From Chromera velia (Eukaryota; Sar; Chromeraceae): DNA of 44,034 nt. The notes beneath the pieces are model-generated. The model made no database searches. It was given only the letters and a program-made list of their open reading frames with translations, and was not told where the DNA came from. The DNA lies in contig JAHBMJ010000595.1 of the NCBI GenBank assembly GCA_018398765.1, positions 1 to 44,034 on the forward strand, given 5' to 3'. Position numbers and translations under genes: made by a program. Numbering within the stretch: the stretch's first letter is position 1; each line of letters opens with the position of its first letter. Positions 34,201 to 43,768 of the stretch are shown here, one piece after another.

Positions 34201-37200
34201 ACCCCGTTCAGAATATAACAAGAGGGATCTGCAGTTTGTTGCAGAGCTCGCCTTCTGCGCACTGAGAGGGCACGTGCCTCCCTGGGCTTCAGGGGGCGCT
34301 CTGAAACGGGGTACTCTTCTGAAGAGATACTTCACCAAGATCGATCTCGAGGATGCACATCCTTTCGGTCAGTAGGTTTCAATGAGCCCTTGTGTTGATC
34401 GCTTGCTCTTTGTCGAGTTTTTATTTTCATGCTTTAAGACTTCAATTAATGAGCGACTCATTGCATGGACTCATCTCCGTGTCTGCAGATACCGGATCAA
34501 TCCCCCCGTTGGGGAGCGATGGGTTCTTGGAACGGATCCTCTCCGCGTTCGTGTGGGCTGCAGACCCTTCTCGACAGTCAGAGTCCGAGACGGGTCCTGC
34601 TTGGAGTCTCGCGGGACTCGCGGATTCCGACAGTCGCCGTGAAGCGGATGCAGCGGTTCTTTGCCTCGTGTTGGCGTGTGCCGGAGAATTGCAAGAGAGG
34701 AAGATCGTGCCGCCTCCGTACGGTCGTTTCATTGCGCCTTCGTCGAACTGGCAGTACCAGAGCGCAAAGATCCGAGAAGTAGGAAGCAAGGGTCTCATGA
34801 AGGTTGAGACTTTTTCGACCAGTCACGCTGAATGGAAGGCAGCGAACAAAGAGGCCATTGATGCGAGGTCTCTGTGGAAACGTTCAGAGGAAATGCGTGA
34901 GAGGTGGCGTTTTGCTCGTCGATTCGGAGGGTCAGACGAATTTCGAAACTGCCTCGAAAGATTCACACCCACCGACAGCTTGGGGCTGGGATTCCAGGAA
35001 AGCCAGAGAAAGAGGCTTCTGAGAGACTTGGACGCTGCCGACAGTGCCAGTCAAAAGTTGCAACAGACGGGAAGTGAGTTGGCTGAAAGAGTGAGGAGGA
35101 CGAGAGAGGTTCTACAGAAAGAGCTGGCAAACATCCAAAGGGAAGAAGAAGTGCTCTCGCGCCTCGCCGCAGGCGCCGACAGAATGCATCGGTCTCCGCT
35201 GCACGCCATCTTGAAGCCCAATAGCATGTCTGGCAGGACGATTTCTGAGCTGGAGAGGGAAAAAAAGAGCCTTCAGGCAAAGGGCACAAGCTATGAGCAC
35301 TGGATGAGCAAACTGGGAGCCTCAAAGGGATTAGATCTGCCCCTTCTTTGGAGAGATATTCGTGAGGTAGAGGTAGAAAAGAGCCTGAAAGAACAGCTGC
35401 AGTTCGACTTTGACGCGGCTGAGAAAGCTGACCGAGAAATGCATGAGACTGCAACGCAATTAGAGAGCGTTCTTCGGAGCCAGATGGAAGAGAAACAGCA
35501 GGAGGCATACAAGGCAGAGGGACATTTGCGCATCGTCACTGCAGGCCTGCATCGGCGCTATCAAGAGCGAGTTCATGAGGCTCTTCAGTTTTTTGATGGG
35601 ATGTGCCAGAGCAAATGCGACGAACTGAGCTCAGCGATCGACCGAGAGACCAAAGCACCGCCTTGCCTGTCACTGTCGTGTCTCCAGGTCGAAGGGTCGC
35701 CTCTCAGGGAAGATGCCTACGAAGTTCAAGTCCTGCCGCTGCCTTCTCCTTCGAAACGCTACTACAACGTCCCATTTCTCGAGGAGGTGAATGAGCTTCT
35801 CGAGCAGTGGCACGCCAACAGACAGCTGAAGGGATTTCTCGACAGGGTGGAGGACGCTCTCAGAGAGAAAGGAGGGACACAGCAGGCAGCAGACAGAGAT
35901 GACGCCCGCACACCACCTCTCGGAGGTGTGCATCTCCGAGATGTCTTCGACTACGATCCCCACTCCAAAGCGGGGTTCTCGGCCCTCCCTGTCCAGGTGG
36001 GCAGCCTCGTGGAAGAGGGTCGTGTGGCTGTTCGACGGGATAGGCCTGCCCCCTCAGAAGCCGCCCTTCGGCTGCCATCTGCAGACAAGTGGGTCATGGC
36101 TCAACGACAACGGACGGCTGAAGAGGCTGCAGCAGACCCTGAAGCTCCACAAGGGAGTCTGTCCATTGTTGAGACAGGAGGGGCTGTGGAGGACTTCCCA
36201 GTCGCTCCCTCTGTAGAGACAGCGCTCGGAAGTGCTTATGCAGCGGAACTGGAAATCAGCTGCGCACAGTTCCGAAAGTATGGGGATGGACAGCCACAGG
36301 TCGAGGTCATCCCTTCTCGACAAGCCCTGGTTGTAGATTTGCGGCACCGCCTTACAGAGCTGCAGAGCCTGCGCCAGGCCCTCGCACGAGTGACCGAGCC
36401 ACAGACAGATGGATGCAGGGCAATGCAGAGAGTGGGGCTCTGGGCAGATGGATCGGGGCTTCGGGAGACTCTGTGTAAGCTGTCCACAGTCAGACTGACT
36501 GATGACTTGCTCGACACCCCGTATGTGAATGCACGCAAGACCGCCAGCTCGCTTGCTTTGCGCTTCTGCAAGGTTCTATCGAGAGCGCTCCGCCTCAGGC
36601 GGTGCCTGGCTCTGTCTGATGGGGGGGGTAACAAGCAAGCAGAGCTGAAGAGGGAACTCGCAAATGTGGGTTTTGTCGGTTGGTGTCCCGACATCGAAAA
36701 GTCGTGGCTTGTGTTGGAAATCCAAGGAGACTTCACGATCCGCAGCGTGCAGGCAGAAGTGGCAACTGAGCTTCGAATCGCGGCTCTTGAGAGTGGGGGG
36801 GCAGGTAGGAGAAGCGCCGAGCGTCAGGTTGGAAGGGTAATCCAGTTGAACATGGGGGAAGGAAAGACCAAGGTGATCATTCCCCTTCTGTGTCTTGCCT
36901 TGCGCGACAGGGGCATCGTGCCGCGGGTTAATCTTCCCCGGCAGCTGCTTGGTCAGTCAGAGGATGACCTCTCTTCCAAGCTGGGGGGCATATTCTCCTG
37001 TGCAGTTGTGCCTCTGCCCTTCAGCAGGGATGTGAAGGTGAAAAAAGACCCTCAGCTTCCTGAGCGACTTGCTGCCGCTCTCAACGTCCTCACGCCTCGC
37101 GGTTTGGTGATTCTTGTGGCCCCAGAGCACCGTCAGTCGTTGAGAAACCGGCCTCTCTTCGACGTCATAGAAAGTGGGGGATTCAACAAACTCGAGAATC

Positions 37201-40200
37201 CGCTGGGTGAGTGGATGGACTCGCGTGGTGTTGACGTCATAGACGAAGTCGATGAAGTCCTTGACTGCAAGCGAAGTCTTGTGTGGACTGTCGGAGACCG
37301 GGAGGAAATTGACGGAGGAGCAGCTGTGTGGGGTCGGGCCCAGTGCATGCTTCGGCTCGTGCGACGATATGTTCCGCAGCTTCGAGAGGAGTTAGGGGAG
37401 CTTCACATAGAACTCCATGGTGGGGCGGGGGCTGGGAGCGGAGATGCAACGAACACCCGACCCCCTCACGAATGGCAGCCCTTCACGCCGCTGTCTCCCC
37501 AAAGTGTGTCCCGCCTGAAGGAGAGACTGCTGGACGCAATGATGCCAGCCGACCTCCGCAGCGGTATCGATGGGACGAATGAGTTGCTGATTGCGCTTGG
37601 TGGGCGACAGTCCAAGGAGTTGCAGCGGCAATGTGCGCTGTTGAGACAGTATCTCTCTGACTCTGCCCTCGGTAATGCAGAGACCGAAGAGGCTGAGGAG
37701 GTGCTGAACAGTTGGGGAGAGGACAAAATCCGGGACGTGATTTTGCTTAGAGGATTCCTTGTCGACGGGATTCTTTAGCATTGCGTTTCCAAGACATGGC
37801 GTGTTGATTACGGGGCAAAAGGTGTTGGTGGGCAGAAAATGGCGGTGCCCTTTGCCGGAAAGGACACACCGAAGGAGCGTGATGAGTTTGGACATGTTCA
37901 TGTGGCGATCCTCTGACACAGGTAAGGGCATGAGTGAGTAGTCGGGTCATATGTGGTGGGAGAGTCAGCAAGCCTCATGGAGAGAGATCGAGGGGGTCTC
38001 ACTGACAGACCAAGTTGAGATATTAGAGAGACTTTCTAGGAAGGAAAGAGAGCAGAATTGTTCCAAGCCATAAGGACAGGTGGCGTAAGACGGGGCTTGG
38101 CAGCAGGTGGAAGAAATCTTAGAATACTTGTGCTGTGGTGAGAGCACTATTTTTCGCTCGGAAGAGAAGCACTGTGTAAAGGGATACGTGGGCGGCCTAG
38201 TAAAACAGCAAAAGTCATTTCCAGTCTCTCCCCCGCCTGAATTGAATGTGCATCCGTGGCATCTTCGCGAAAACTTTGAGAGTGACTGGTGCGCTTGTAT
38301 GACCAATGTTCTCCGTGCAGCTGCACTACTACCACGAAGGCCTCACAGTTGAAGCCTTCAGGGAAACGATCGAAGTCCTCAAGGAGGATGACCGAGCGAA
38401 GCTCACAGGTCGTGCCAAAGACCTCTGGCCCGAGATCGTAAAAGACGTTCCACTTGACGTGCTTCCTGAGAGCATGCGGAGGTTTGAAGGTCTGGACCTC
38501 AGTGACATCGGGTTTGTCGGTCGAGTGCTGTACACAAAGCTCCGGAGGTCCATGCGCGTGATTGACCTCTGGCTGTCTGTGAAGGTCTTTCCCAAGGAGT
38601 GCCGTCAGTACAAGTGGAAGCTCTCCTCCACCGCCTGGGACATCTGCAAGCCCACGGGAGAGAACGAAGAGTGGCAGACCGTTGGGTTCTCCGGAACTGT
38701 TGACTCCCACTGGCTGCTTCCCCTGTATGTGCAGCTTCGCTCCCTGCCCCAACTGGGGGGCACAAACGGGGCAATGCTCTTCAGGTTGATGAGGTCAGTG
38801 TCGAGATGCGGTGGGCGGGAGTGGAAACCCTTGATTTGTCAAGTGAATTGTCCGTCAGCTCCAGAATCTGTTTCTCCGCAGATTCGATGATGAAGAGGAA
38901 ACACATCAAAGCGTGTTGGCCGGCCCGGATGTCACAACTGCATTTCGATCATTCAGCTGGTTCCTTCAAGTTGGCTTCTGTATCTTGGTTTGTTTTTATT
39001 ATTTTTATTCTGACCGTCTGAAAATTTGTCTCTCTCGTTTTCTGCAGACCCGAGAACGACGGACCCCATAAGTGCATGGAGGCCGGCATTGACGACTTCC
39101 GTCTGGTTGCGTCTCTGGTCTCTGAGGAGTATCCGGTTCCCTTCGTCGAGGGGGAACGGGAAGCGGGTAGCAACATTCAGAGAGCACCTTGCCGTGTTCT
39201 CATTGACGCAGGAGCTTTGGTGAAAGAGAAGGAGCATCGGCTTTTCGCAAAACACTGGTTGAATGCGTCGGAAGACCCTGAAGTCGATGCTGCAGTCTAT
39301 TTCGGTGCTGACGATCGTCCGCACGTTCTGGACAGAGAAGGTGGAACCACTCTACTCGCTCTCTCACCTTTCGTCAAAAGACTCGGCAGGTGGGTTGGAT
39401 CAGAGAACGACCCTGGCGATGCCTGGACGGCGGCGCCTCTGAGGCACCCCACTTGTACTGATAGTCGCTCTTTTCCGTCTGAATTAATTTCTCGGATGAG
39501 TTGTATCTTTGGAGCTCTCCTTGGTTTCGTTTGCACGGCTCAGTGTCGAATGAATTGTCTCTCTTTGGTGGATGTGTCTGCAGGTGCCTTGTGTACATGG
39601 ATGAAATCCATTGCAGAGGGCAGGACCTGAAGTTTCCTCCAGGTACGCGCGCGTGTGTGACCGTCGACCGCACAATGACAAAGGACAAGCTGGTGCAGAG
39701 TGCGATGAGACTGCGGCAACTCGGAAACGGGCAGGCTGTGACGTTTTGGGCCAATCATGCAGCCGGGTTGGAATTGAGAAAGAGGGCGCTGGAGGAGAGA
39801 GGACGGGACCTTGGGAAGTGGAGAAGTGGCAATACGCAGCAGGTCATTTGACTGACAGAGCCCGGGCGGGCAACTTCCTTTCTTGAAAGGAATGCAGGCA
39901 GCTGGGAGACGATTGACTGAAAGGCTCAACCCGTTTGAGGTGTTCCTTTGCTGTTCGAGCCTCCGTCTCTCTTCGCTGCAGCTGTGCCTGATCGTACTCA
40001 TGTGTTTTTCTGCTCGTCCGCTTTTGTTGTTCTCGCCCACAAAACTTCAGGTTTTATCGATCTATATTCCCCTTTCTGTCCTTCTTTCCACCCAACGATA
40101 GCCCGTCCCGACCTTTCTCTTTCTCTGCATCCGCATATTCCCTCGATTCTTACAGGTCCTTTTTTACCTCTGCCTCTTTGTCCACCAGACTCTCTGCAAG

Positions 40201-42149
40201 CGGCTTGTCTTCATTATGAGGGTGCAGGCACATTCTGAGGCAGACTTGCGAGGCAGCAGTCGAGAAACTTCGACGGGGAGCCCCTCTCTTTGCACAGGCG
40301 GCGGAACTGCACTTTCGCCAGGTAAGGGATCCGGACGGTCGGCAATGAAAGCTTCTGAGCAGTATGAAGTGCATGCAGGAAAAGGAGGCATGACGGGGTG
40401 TGTCAAAAAGTAAGGTGTCTTGGACGTCTCTCGTTTCATTGACAATCTAGGAGGCAATCCAAAGTACTTGACGGATTGTTGCACCAAAAATTGTGTTGGG
40501 ATGCCGAAGTGGGACATCTGTTTAAAAACCGGATGTGCAAATGACGCTATCGAATTCAGAAGAATGAACACTGTTTGATTGTCTCGGACAGCCTTGGACC
40601 AGGCAAGAGGCTGTTCCTCTCATTTTTTGAACTCAATGCACTGCAGCTTTATCGCTTTTTGGAGAGAGAAAAGGACGCTCGGACCGTGAAGGAGCTTTAC
40701 GGAGGCTCCAGAGAAATCTGCACCCTGGCATCAAAATACGGAAGAGAAGGCTCGGCCTTCTCTCTGCCCGACACTGAGTCCTCGGCAAGTGCAGGATCTG
40801 TCGATTTGATGGAAAAGCTGCGAGAATGGTGCGACACGTACGGGGCGGACGCGCGGGTTGTTCGAAGCGGGGCTGATGAGGAGCAGGAGAAGGAAGTGGA
40901 GGTCGAAATTGAAGTGGAAAAGGAAGCAGAGGTGGAGCGCGAACGGGAGCTGCCCCCCCCCTTTCGGCCAAAGGAACCTGAAGTTCACGAGGAGATTCAG
41001 AGACTTCTCCTTTACGGAACTCTTCCTCCTTCTGTACACGGGGAAGACTCCTCTCTTCAGTCCCACCCGTCGACGGTGTCTCCCGACTCAGCGTTTGTGT
41101 CTCCCCCATCGCTCTTCCGGTATTCACCGTCAGTGAGACCCAAACTAATTGAAAGCGCTGCCATCGGGCTCTCACCGCGTCTGCTTGTGTCTCGAGAGAT
41201 GCTAGACGTGACAGACAGAGCTTGTGTAAGATCTTTGGAAAAGAGAGACGAAAGAAACAATCTGCTGCTTCGCCCTGACTGTTATTTGGCTGTTGTTTTT
41301 GAAGAGACGTTTTCTGTCTCTTCTTCATCTGCTCCTTCACCGGTTCCCTTGACTATGTCTTCTCTTTTTGGTTCCCTTTTCAACAGAAAGGCAACCGCGG
41401 TTGAATCAGAGAAATCCGCACGAGTGAGGGCAGTTGCAGTTCTCACGAGCTTTGAGGCTGCCTGGGCTTTCGAGCAGCTTCCTCGAGTGGTGACTGACGG
41501 CTCAGGTGTCAGTGTAGAGCCTGAGGAAGAAAACGACGAGTCTGGGGCTCGGGACAGCTGGAGCTGGATCGACGGGCAAACCGACAGAGCAGGCAACGGT
41601 CGCTTTGGATCTTCCCTTTCCGTTAGTCTCCGTCCTTTCGCTCCACGACTCCGCCCTGTTCGTTCCACTCTGTTCTGGAACGACTCCCTCGCAGCCGGTG
41701 CGCCTCTGCCGAAGTGCTTACGAAAGGGGGGAGACCAAATGGCAGATCTGGCGGGGCTGGTGGATCAGGTAGGGGTTTTGATGGGGAGTCTCTATCTGGA
41801 GTTATTTGTGGAGCAGGACAGACTGTGCGACTTTCTCGGCATCTTTCCTCTTCCCCGGACACCCCATGAGCAAGAAGCTGTCGACAGACTCATGCTAACG
41901 TCTGACGACTCAGAGCTCGCGGAAGGGAGATCTGCCTCGAGGGAATCAGTGGACTGTTTTTTCCCTCCCCCTGAATCCCCGATGAGGAATCTTCGGCCTC
42001 TCTGTAGATTTCGAGAGGACCCATCGACGTTTGTCCTTGAAGCTGTTAGGGCAAGGGGGCGTGGCGCAGAGACGAACAGTGTCACAGGAGCGTCTCACCT
42101 GACACAGCTTCTGCACAGACAAAGGCGGGTCGAGAGCCTAGAAGACTGA
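28268..42149 (+). CDS. Gene D: giant DUF6606-like/DUF3638/DUF3645 NTPase-type gene, interrupted (probable pseudogene)
   Basis: Large family found in fungi, protists and others, with an NTPase/helicase-like core; cellular role poorly known. Firm exons: 28268-29982, 30307-31321, 31497-31734, 31788-31959, 32049 to about 32289, about 32348-32447, about 32546-34367, 34489-37921, 38321-38793, 39048-39389, 39584 to about 39825, about 40189-40320, 40647-42149 (TGA). The first exon opens at an acceptor, so N-terminal exons are missing or unrecognised; ATG 28301 is the first Met. Core: Walker-A-like MGEGKTK (36852), PLPFSRD, DEVDEVL (37242) and TVGDREEIDG. Reading frame breaks: TAG at 37776 and a CT gain at about 37911, both inside the most conserved part; a third stop (40236) depends on the splice model. 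The homology carries on past each break, so this is either a young pseudogene or a sequence error, not a natural end. Estimated length 3,700-3,800 codons. Confidence 0.88.
28301..28800 (+). other. N-terminal DUF6606-like part of gene D
   Basis: VSVCCIPFVVGLHVFLAVRT followed by CLAAFHLEEK resembles the part of DUF6606 where fungal homologs have a run of beta strands ending in FE-x-FEL. The usual opening of that domain (Leu-Pro-Pro-x-Leu-Pro) was not found. Confidence 0.4.
30060..30298 (+). repeat. 64-bp pyrimidine-rich tandem repeat in gene D intron 1
   Basis: About 3.7 copies of a 64-base unit (tttcctttgtccttttctgc...) start at 30060, 30124, 30188 and 30252. They fill the intron from 30 bases after its branch region to nine bases before the acceptor at 30306, so the array acts as a giant polypyrimidine tract. 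The Phe/Leu-rich frame through it is not coding. Confidence 0.92.
36690..37340 (+). other. DUF3638 core with Walker-type motifs
   Basis: LEIQGDFTIRSVQAEVATEL, then VIQLNMGEGKTKVIIPLLCL (phosphate-binding loop), LLGQSEDDL, FSCAVVPLPFSRD, RGLVILVAPEH, and ENPLGEWMDSRGVDVIDEVD with the DExDE-type acidic motif. These follow the order of family landmarks (QLNMGEGKS.VI, PFSRD, DESDE, YTVG). Catalytic residues for ATP binding (Lys, Asp-Glu) are intact. Confidence 0.92.
37776..37916 (+). pseudogene. Disrupted DUF3645 region: in-frame TAG and 2-base frameshift
   Basis: Reading on from LLRGFLVDGIL, the frame hits TAG (37776-37778) and then goes on with HCVSKTWRVDYG, KMAVPFAGKDTPKERDEFGH and VHVAIL, the DUF3645 signature. 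It then meets TGA (37914-37916) because of an extra CT at about 37911-37914. Only the shifted frame gives LTQ ending at donor CAG/GTAAGG, in phase with the next exon (LHYYHEGLT). The stop lies where homologs have a Leu (I-L-L-H-C), so one T-to-A change in a Leu codon would explain it. Confidence 0.8.
38321..39825 (+). other. C-terminal half of the DUF3638 family core (exons after DUF3645)
   Basis: Four exons read LHYYHEGLT, then KLSSTAWDICKP, QTVGFSGTVDSHWLLPLYVQ, APCRVLIDAGAL, AAVYFGADDRP, and LVYMDEIHCRGQDLKFP followed by MTKDKLVQSAMRLRQLGNGQ and AVTFWA. The last pieces resemble the second RecA-like lobe of helicases and are diagnostic of the family. Junction phases 2, 2 and (provisionally) 1 agree. 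Confidence 0.88.
40647..42149 (+). other. Last exon of gene D with acidic EEQE-type segment
   Basis: It opens LYRFLEREKDARTVKELYGG, then has the charged run DEEQEKEVEVEIEVEKEAEV, which family members share as EEQE..EVE repeats. The end shows FLGIFPLPRTPHEQEAVDRL, matching the usual LG-x-x-PRPRT-x-x-E near the C-terminus. The frame is open to TGA at 42147-42149 with no lesion. Confidence 0.85.
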
Positions 42150-42629
42150 CAAGCAAAAGAAGAAGAGTCCCGGTATGGCAGGAAAGATGTTGAAGTGAAG
42201 ACCTTGTAGATCATGGCTCGGGATCGTAGATCCGCACCTGCATGTTGACATCACCAATTTTGCTCCGGGGGTGGGCCAAGAGGTTTTGAAAGGGGTGATA
42301 TGAGATACTTGAATGACACTTGAAGTCCCCAGTGGTCGAATCCCTCACCAAGTGTTTCAATTTGTGTGCATGTGTCTTGCCATGCATGTTTCTCCGTCTT
42401 CTTTTGAGCAGTTTCTCCCAATCTTCCAGCAAAGGTTTTGCAGATCGATGCGTGGGCGTTGATGCAATTTTGGAACTACTTGATAGGTAATTCGATCCAT
42501 ATTGACATGATATTGATCCATTTGGGCCGGGCTAGAAGCCATTAGATTCTGGCTTCAAAAATTTTGGGTGATTTGAATATCAATGCAGTCTAGCCGCGGC
42601 AGGGGCAACAAACTTTTTAAAGTTATTTA
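42150..42629. other. Non-coding 3' flank of gene D
   Basis: No convincing exon on either strand. Short minus-strand frames (42211-42542) have shadow-like composition. No tRNA could be folded around the box-B-like ggtcgaatcc at 42336. Confidence 0.6.
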
Positions 42630-42637
42630 TGATTTCA

Positions 42638-42864
42638 CTAGGCGCCGCACATAGAAAAAAAAAAGTTGGGAAGGCCTAATTTTTTTTTTTTTTTATTTCA
42701 AGTGCTTTCAAAAGGAAAAGAATCACTTTCGACTCTGAAACTTCTAGTTGAAACTTACTTTTCCACAAAAAATGTGAACCTAACTTTTGACCTAAAAAAA
42801 AAAAGAAAACAAAAGTTGAGGACGCCTATTTTTTTTTCCTTTTTTTTTTTTGTGCGGCGCCTAG
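42638..42864. mobile_element. hAT-like MITE with perfect 13-bp inverted ends and 8-bp target duplication
   Basis: The ends are CTAGGCGCCGCAC (42638-42650) and its exact reverse complement (42852-42864). TGATTTCA flanks both sides (42630-42637 and 42865-42872). The inside is A/T-rich with two diverged direct copies of gttg-g-a-gcct followed by a T run. There is no reading frame, so it is a non-autonomous element that needs a transposase from elsewhere. Confidence 0.85.
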
Positions 42865-42872
42865 TGATTTCA

Positions 42873-43184
42873 GGCTCTTAATTCATCTGCAATCTGCATT
42901 CAAGTTTTTAAATATACTTTTTGTCTAATTGAAAGAGTTTACAAAAATTTTTGTTCATATATTTTTAATTAAAAGCTTTAAAAAGATTTTTATTTATCTA
43001 GTCATTTTTTGTTTAATTAAAAAATTTAAAGGCAGTGAGATCGAACATTGACTTTTCTGACTCATAATTTGAGAAAACGTATAATTAGATGCTTAGTTAG
43101 ATGAAACGTGCTTGACCATATCTAATTAGTGTACTGCATTCTAAAAAACTTGAAATCAATTGATACAACGATGATGTTTAAGAA
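42873..43184. other. AT-rich spacer
   Basis: Strongly AT-rich, with repeated TTAATTAAA/TTTAAA words. Nothing coding was seen. The base composition differs sharply from the gene regions. Confidence 0.7.
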
Positions 43185-43616
43185 CTAAACAGAATGATTC
43201 ACCCCCTGACTAGCCTCATAATTGTGAAAAAAAAAACTATAAAAGGACAACCACAGAGCAAGTAGGCAGCCCCACATGGCCGCAGAAGGCTTCCAGCTCC
43301 CAACATAGTGAGCTTCTTCTGCAACAGTCGGAGACAGCTTTGCGAACTTCTTGTTCCTCCAGTTTTTTGACGCAGTTGAGGCACCTAGTGAGGCACCCGG
43401 AGTTGTCAGGTATTCCCTCACTCCGGAATAAGCAGCGGATGTGCTAAAAGGACAACCATAGAGCAAACAGAGGCTATAACAGAGGAAGCAAAACACCCAT
43501 AACGACCTGCGAGCTGGGCTCTCTATCCCACACAGATTCAGAACCATGGCAAACATGGCCGTGCCCGTCATTCCGTACGCCTGGGGGTAGATGCCAGCCT
43601 TCGTGTAATCAGCCAC
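43185..43616 (-). CDS. Possible small membrane-protein exon (uncertain)
   Basis: A 143-codon open frame with three hydrophobic stretches: TAMFAMVLNLCGI, LWVFCFLCYSLCLLYGC and MWGCLLALWLSFYSFFF, and a hydrophilic loop between the second and third. No ATG opens it; the first Met is at MTGTAMF, and a weak acceptor (ctataag) sits just upstream. It may be the last exon of a gene, a transposon-borne fragment or chance. Not recognised as a family. Confidence 0.3.
   Translation of the reverse strand: MADYTKAGIYPQAYGMTGTAMFAMVLNLCGIESPARRSLWVFCFLCYSLCLLYGCPFSTSAAYSGVREYLTTPGASLGASTASKNWRNKKFAKLSPTVAEEAHYVGSWKPSAAMWGCLLALWLSFYSFFFHNYEASQGVNHSV
43240..43466. repeat. Spaced 22-bp direct repeat
   Basis: taaaaggacaaccacagagc at 43240 and taaaaggacaaccatagagc at 43445 (21 of 22 bases equal over the full word), 205 bases apart. 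The spacing is not a multiple of three, so the two copies fall in different frames of the overlapping open frame. Confidence 0.9.
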
Positions 43617-43714
43617 TTATAGAGAGGCGGCGGCAGGCGTACAGTGGTCGGCCCGACTCGGCCGGTCCTGAGCCGCGGCGTTGCTTATCGGGGCAGCGCG
43701 GCTGGAGGCATTAC

Positions 43715-43768
43715 GGAGAGCATGCATGTATTGATCCATATGGAGAGCATGCATGTATTGATCCATGT
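43715..43768. repeat. 27-bp tandem duplication
   Basis: Two copies of ggagagcatgcatgtattga... begin at 43715 and 43742; the second ends at the proposed start of the LTR. Confidence 0.9.

Noticed and set aside
37761-37778. 18-base intron removing the TAG in gene D
   Set aside because: Far smaller than any other intron here and it would delete conserved residues; kept only as a test in the findings.
42330-42360. tRNA-like box B (ggtcgaatcc)
   Set aside because: No matching T stem, no box A at the right distance and no cloverleaf. The same holds for the gtttgaatcc word near 26770.
42211-42542. Two short minus-strand frames
   Set aside because: Short, overlapping in different frames, no splice context and no recognisable motif.
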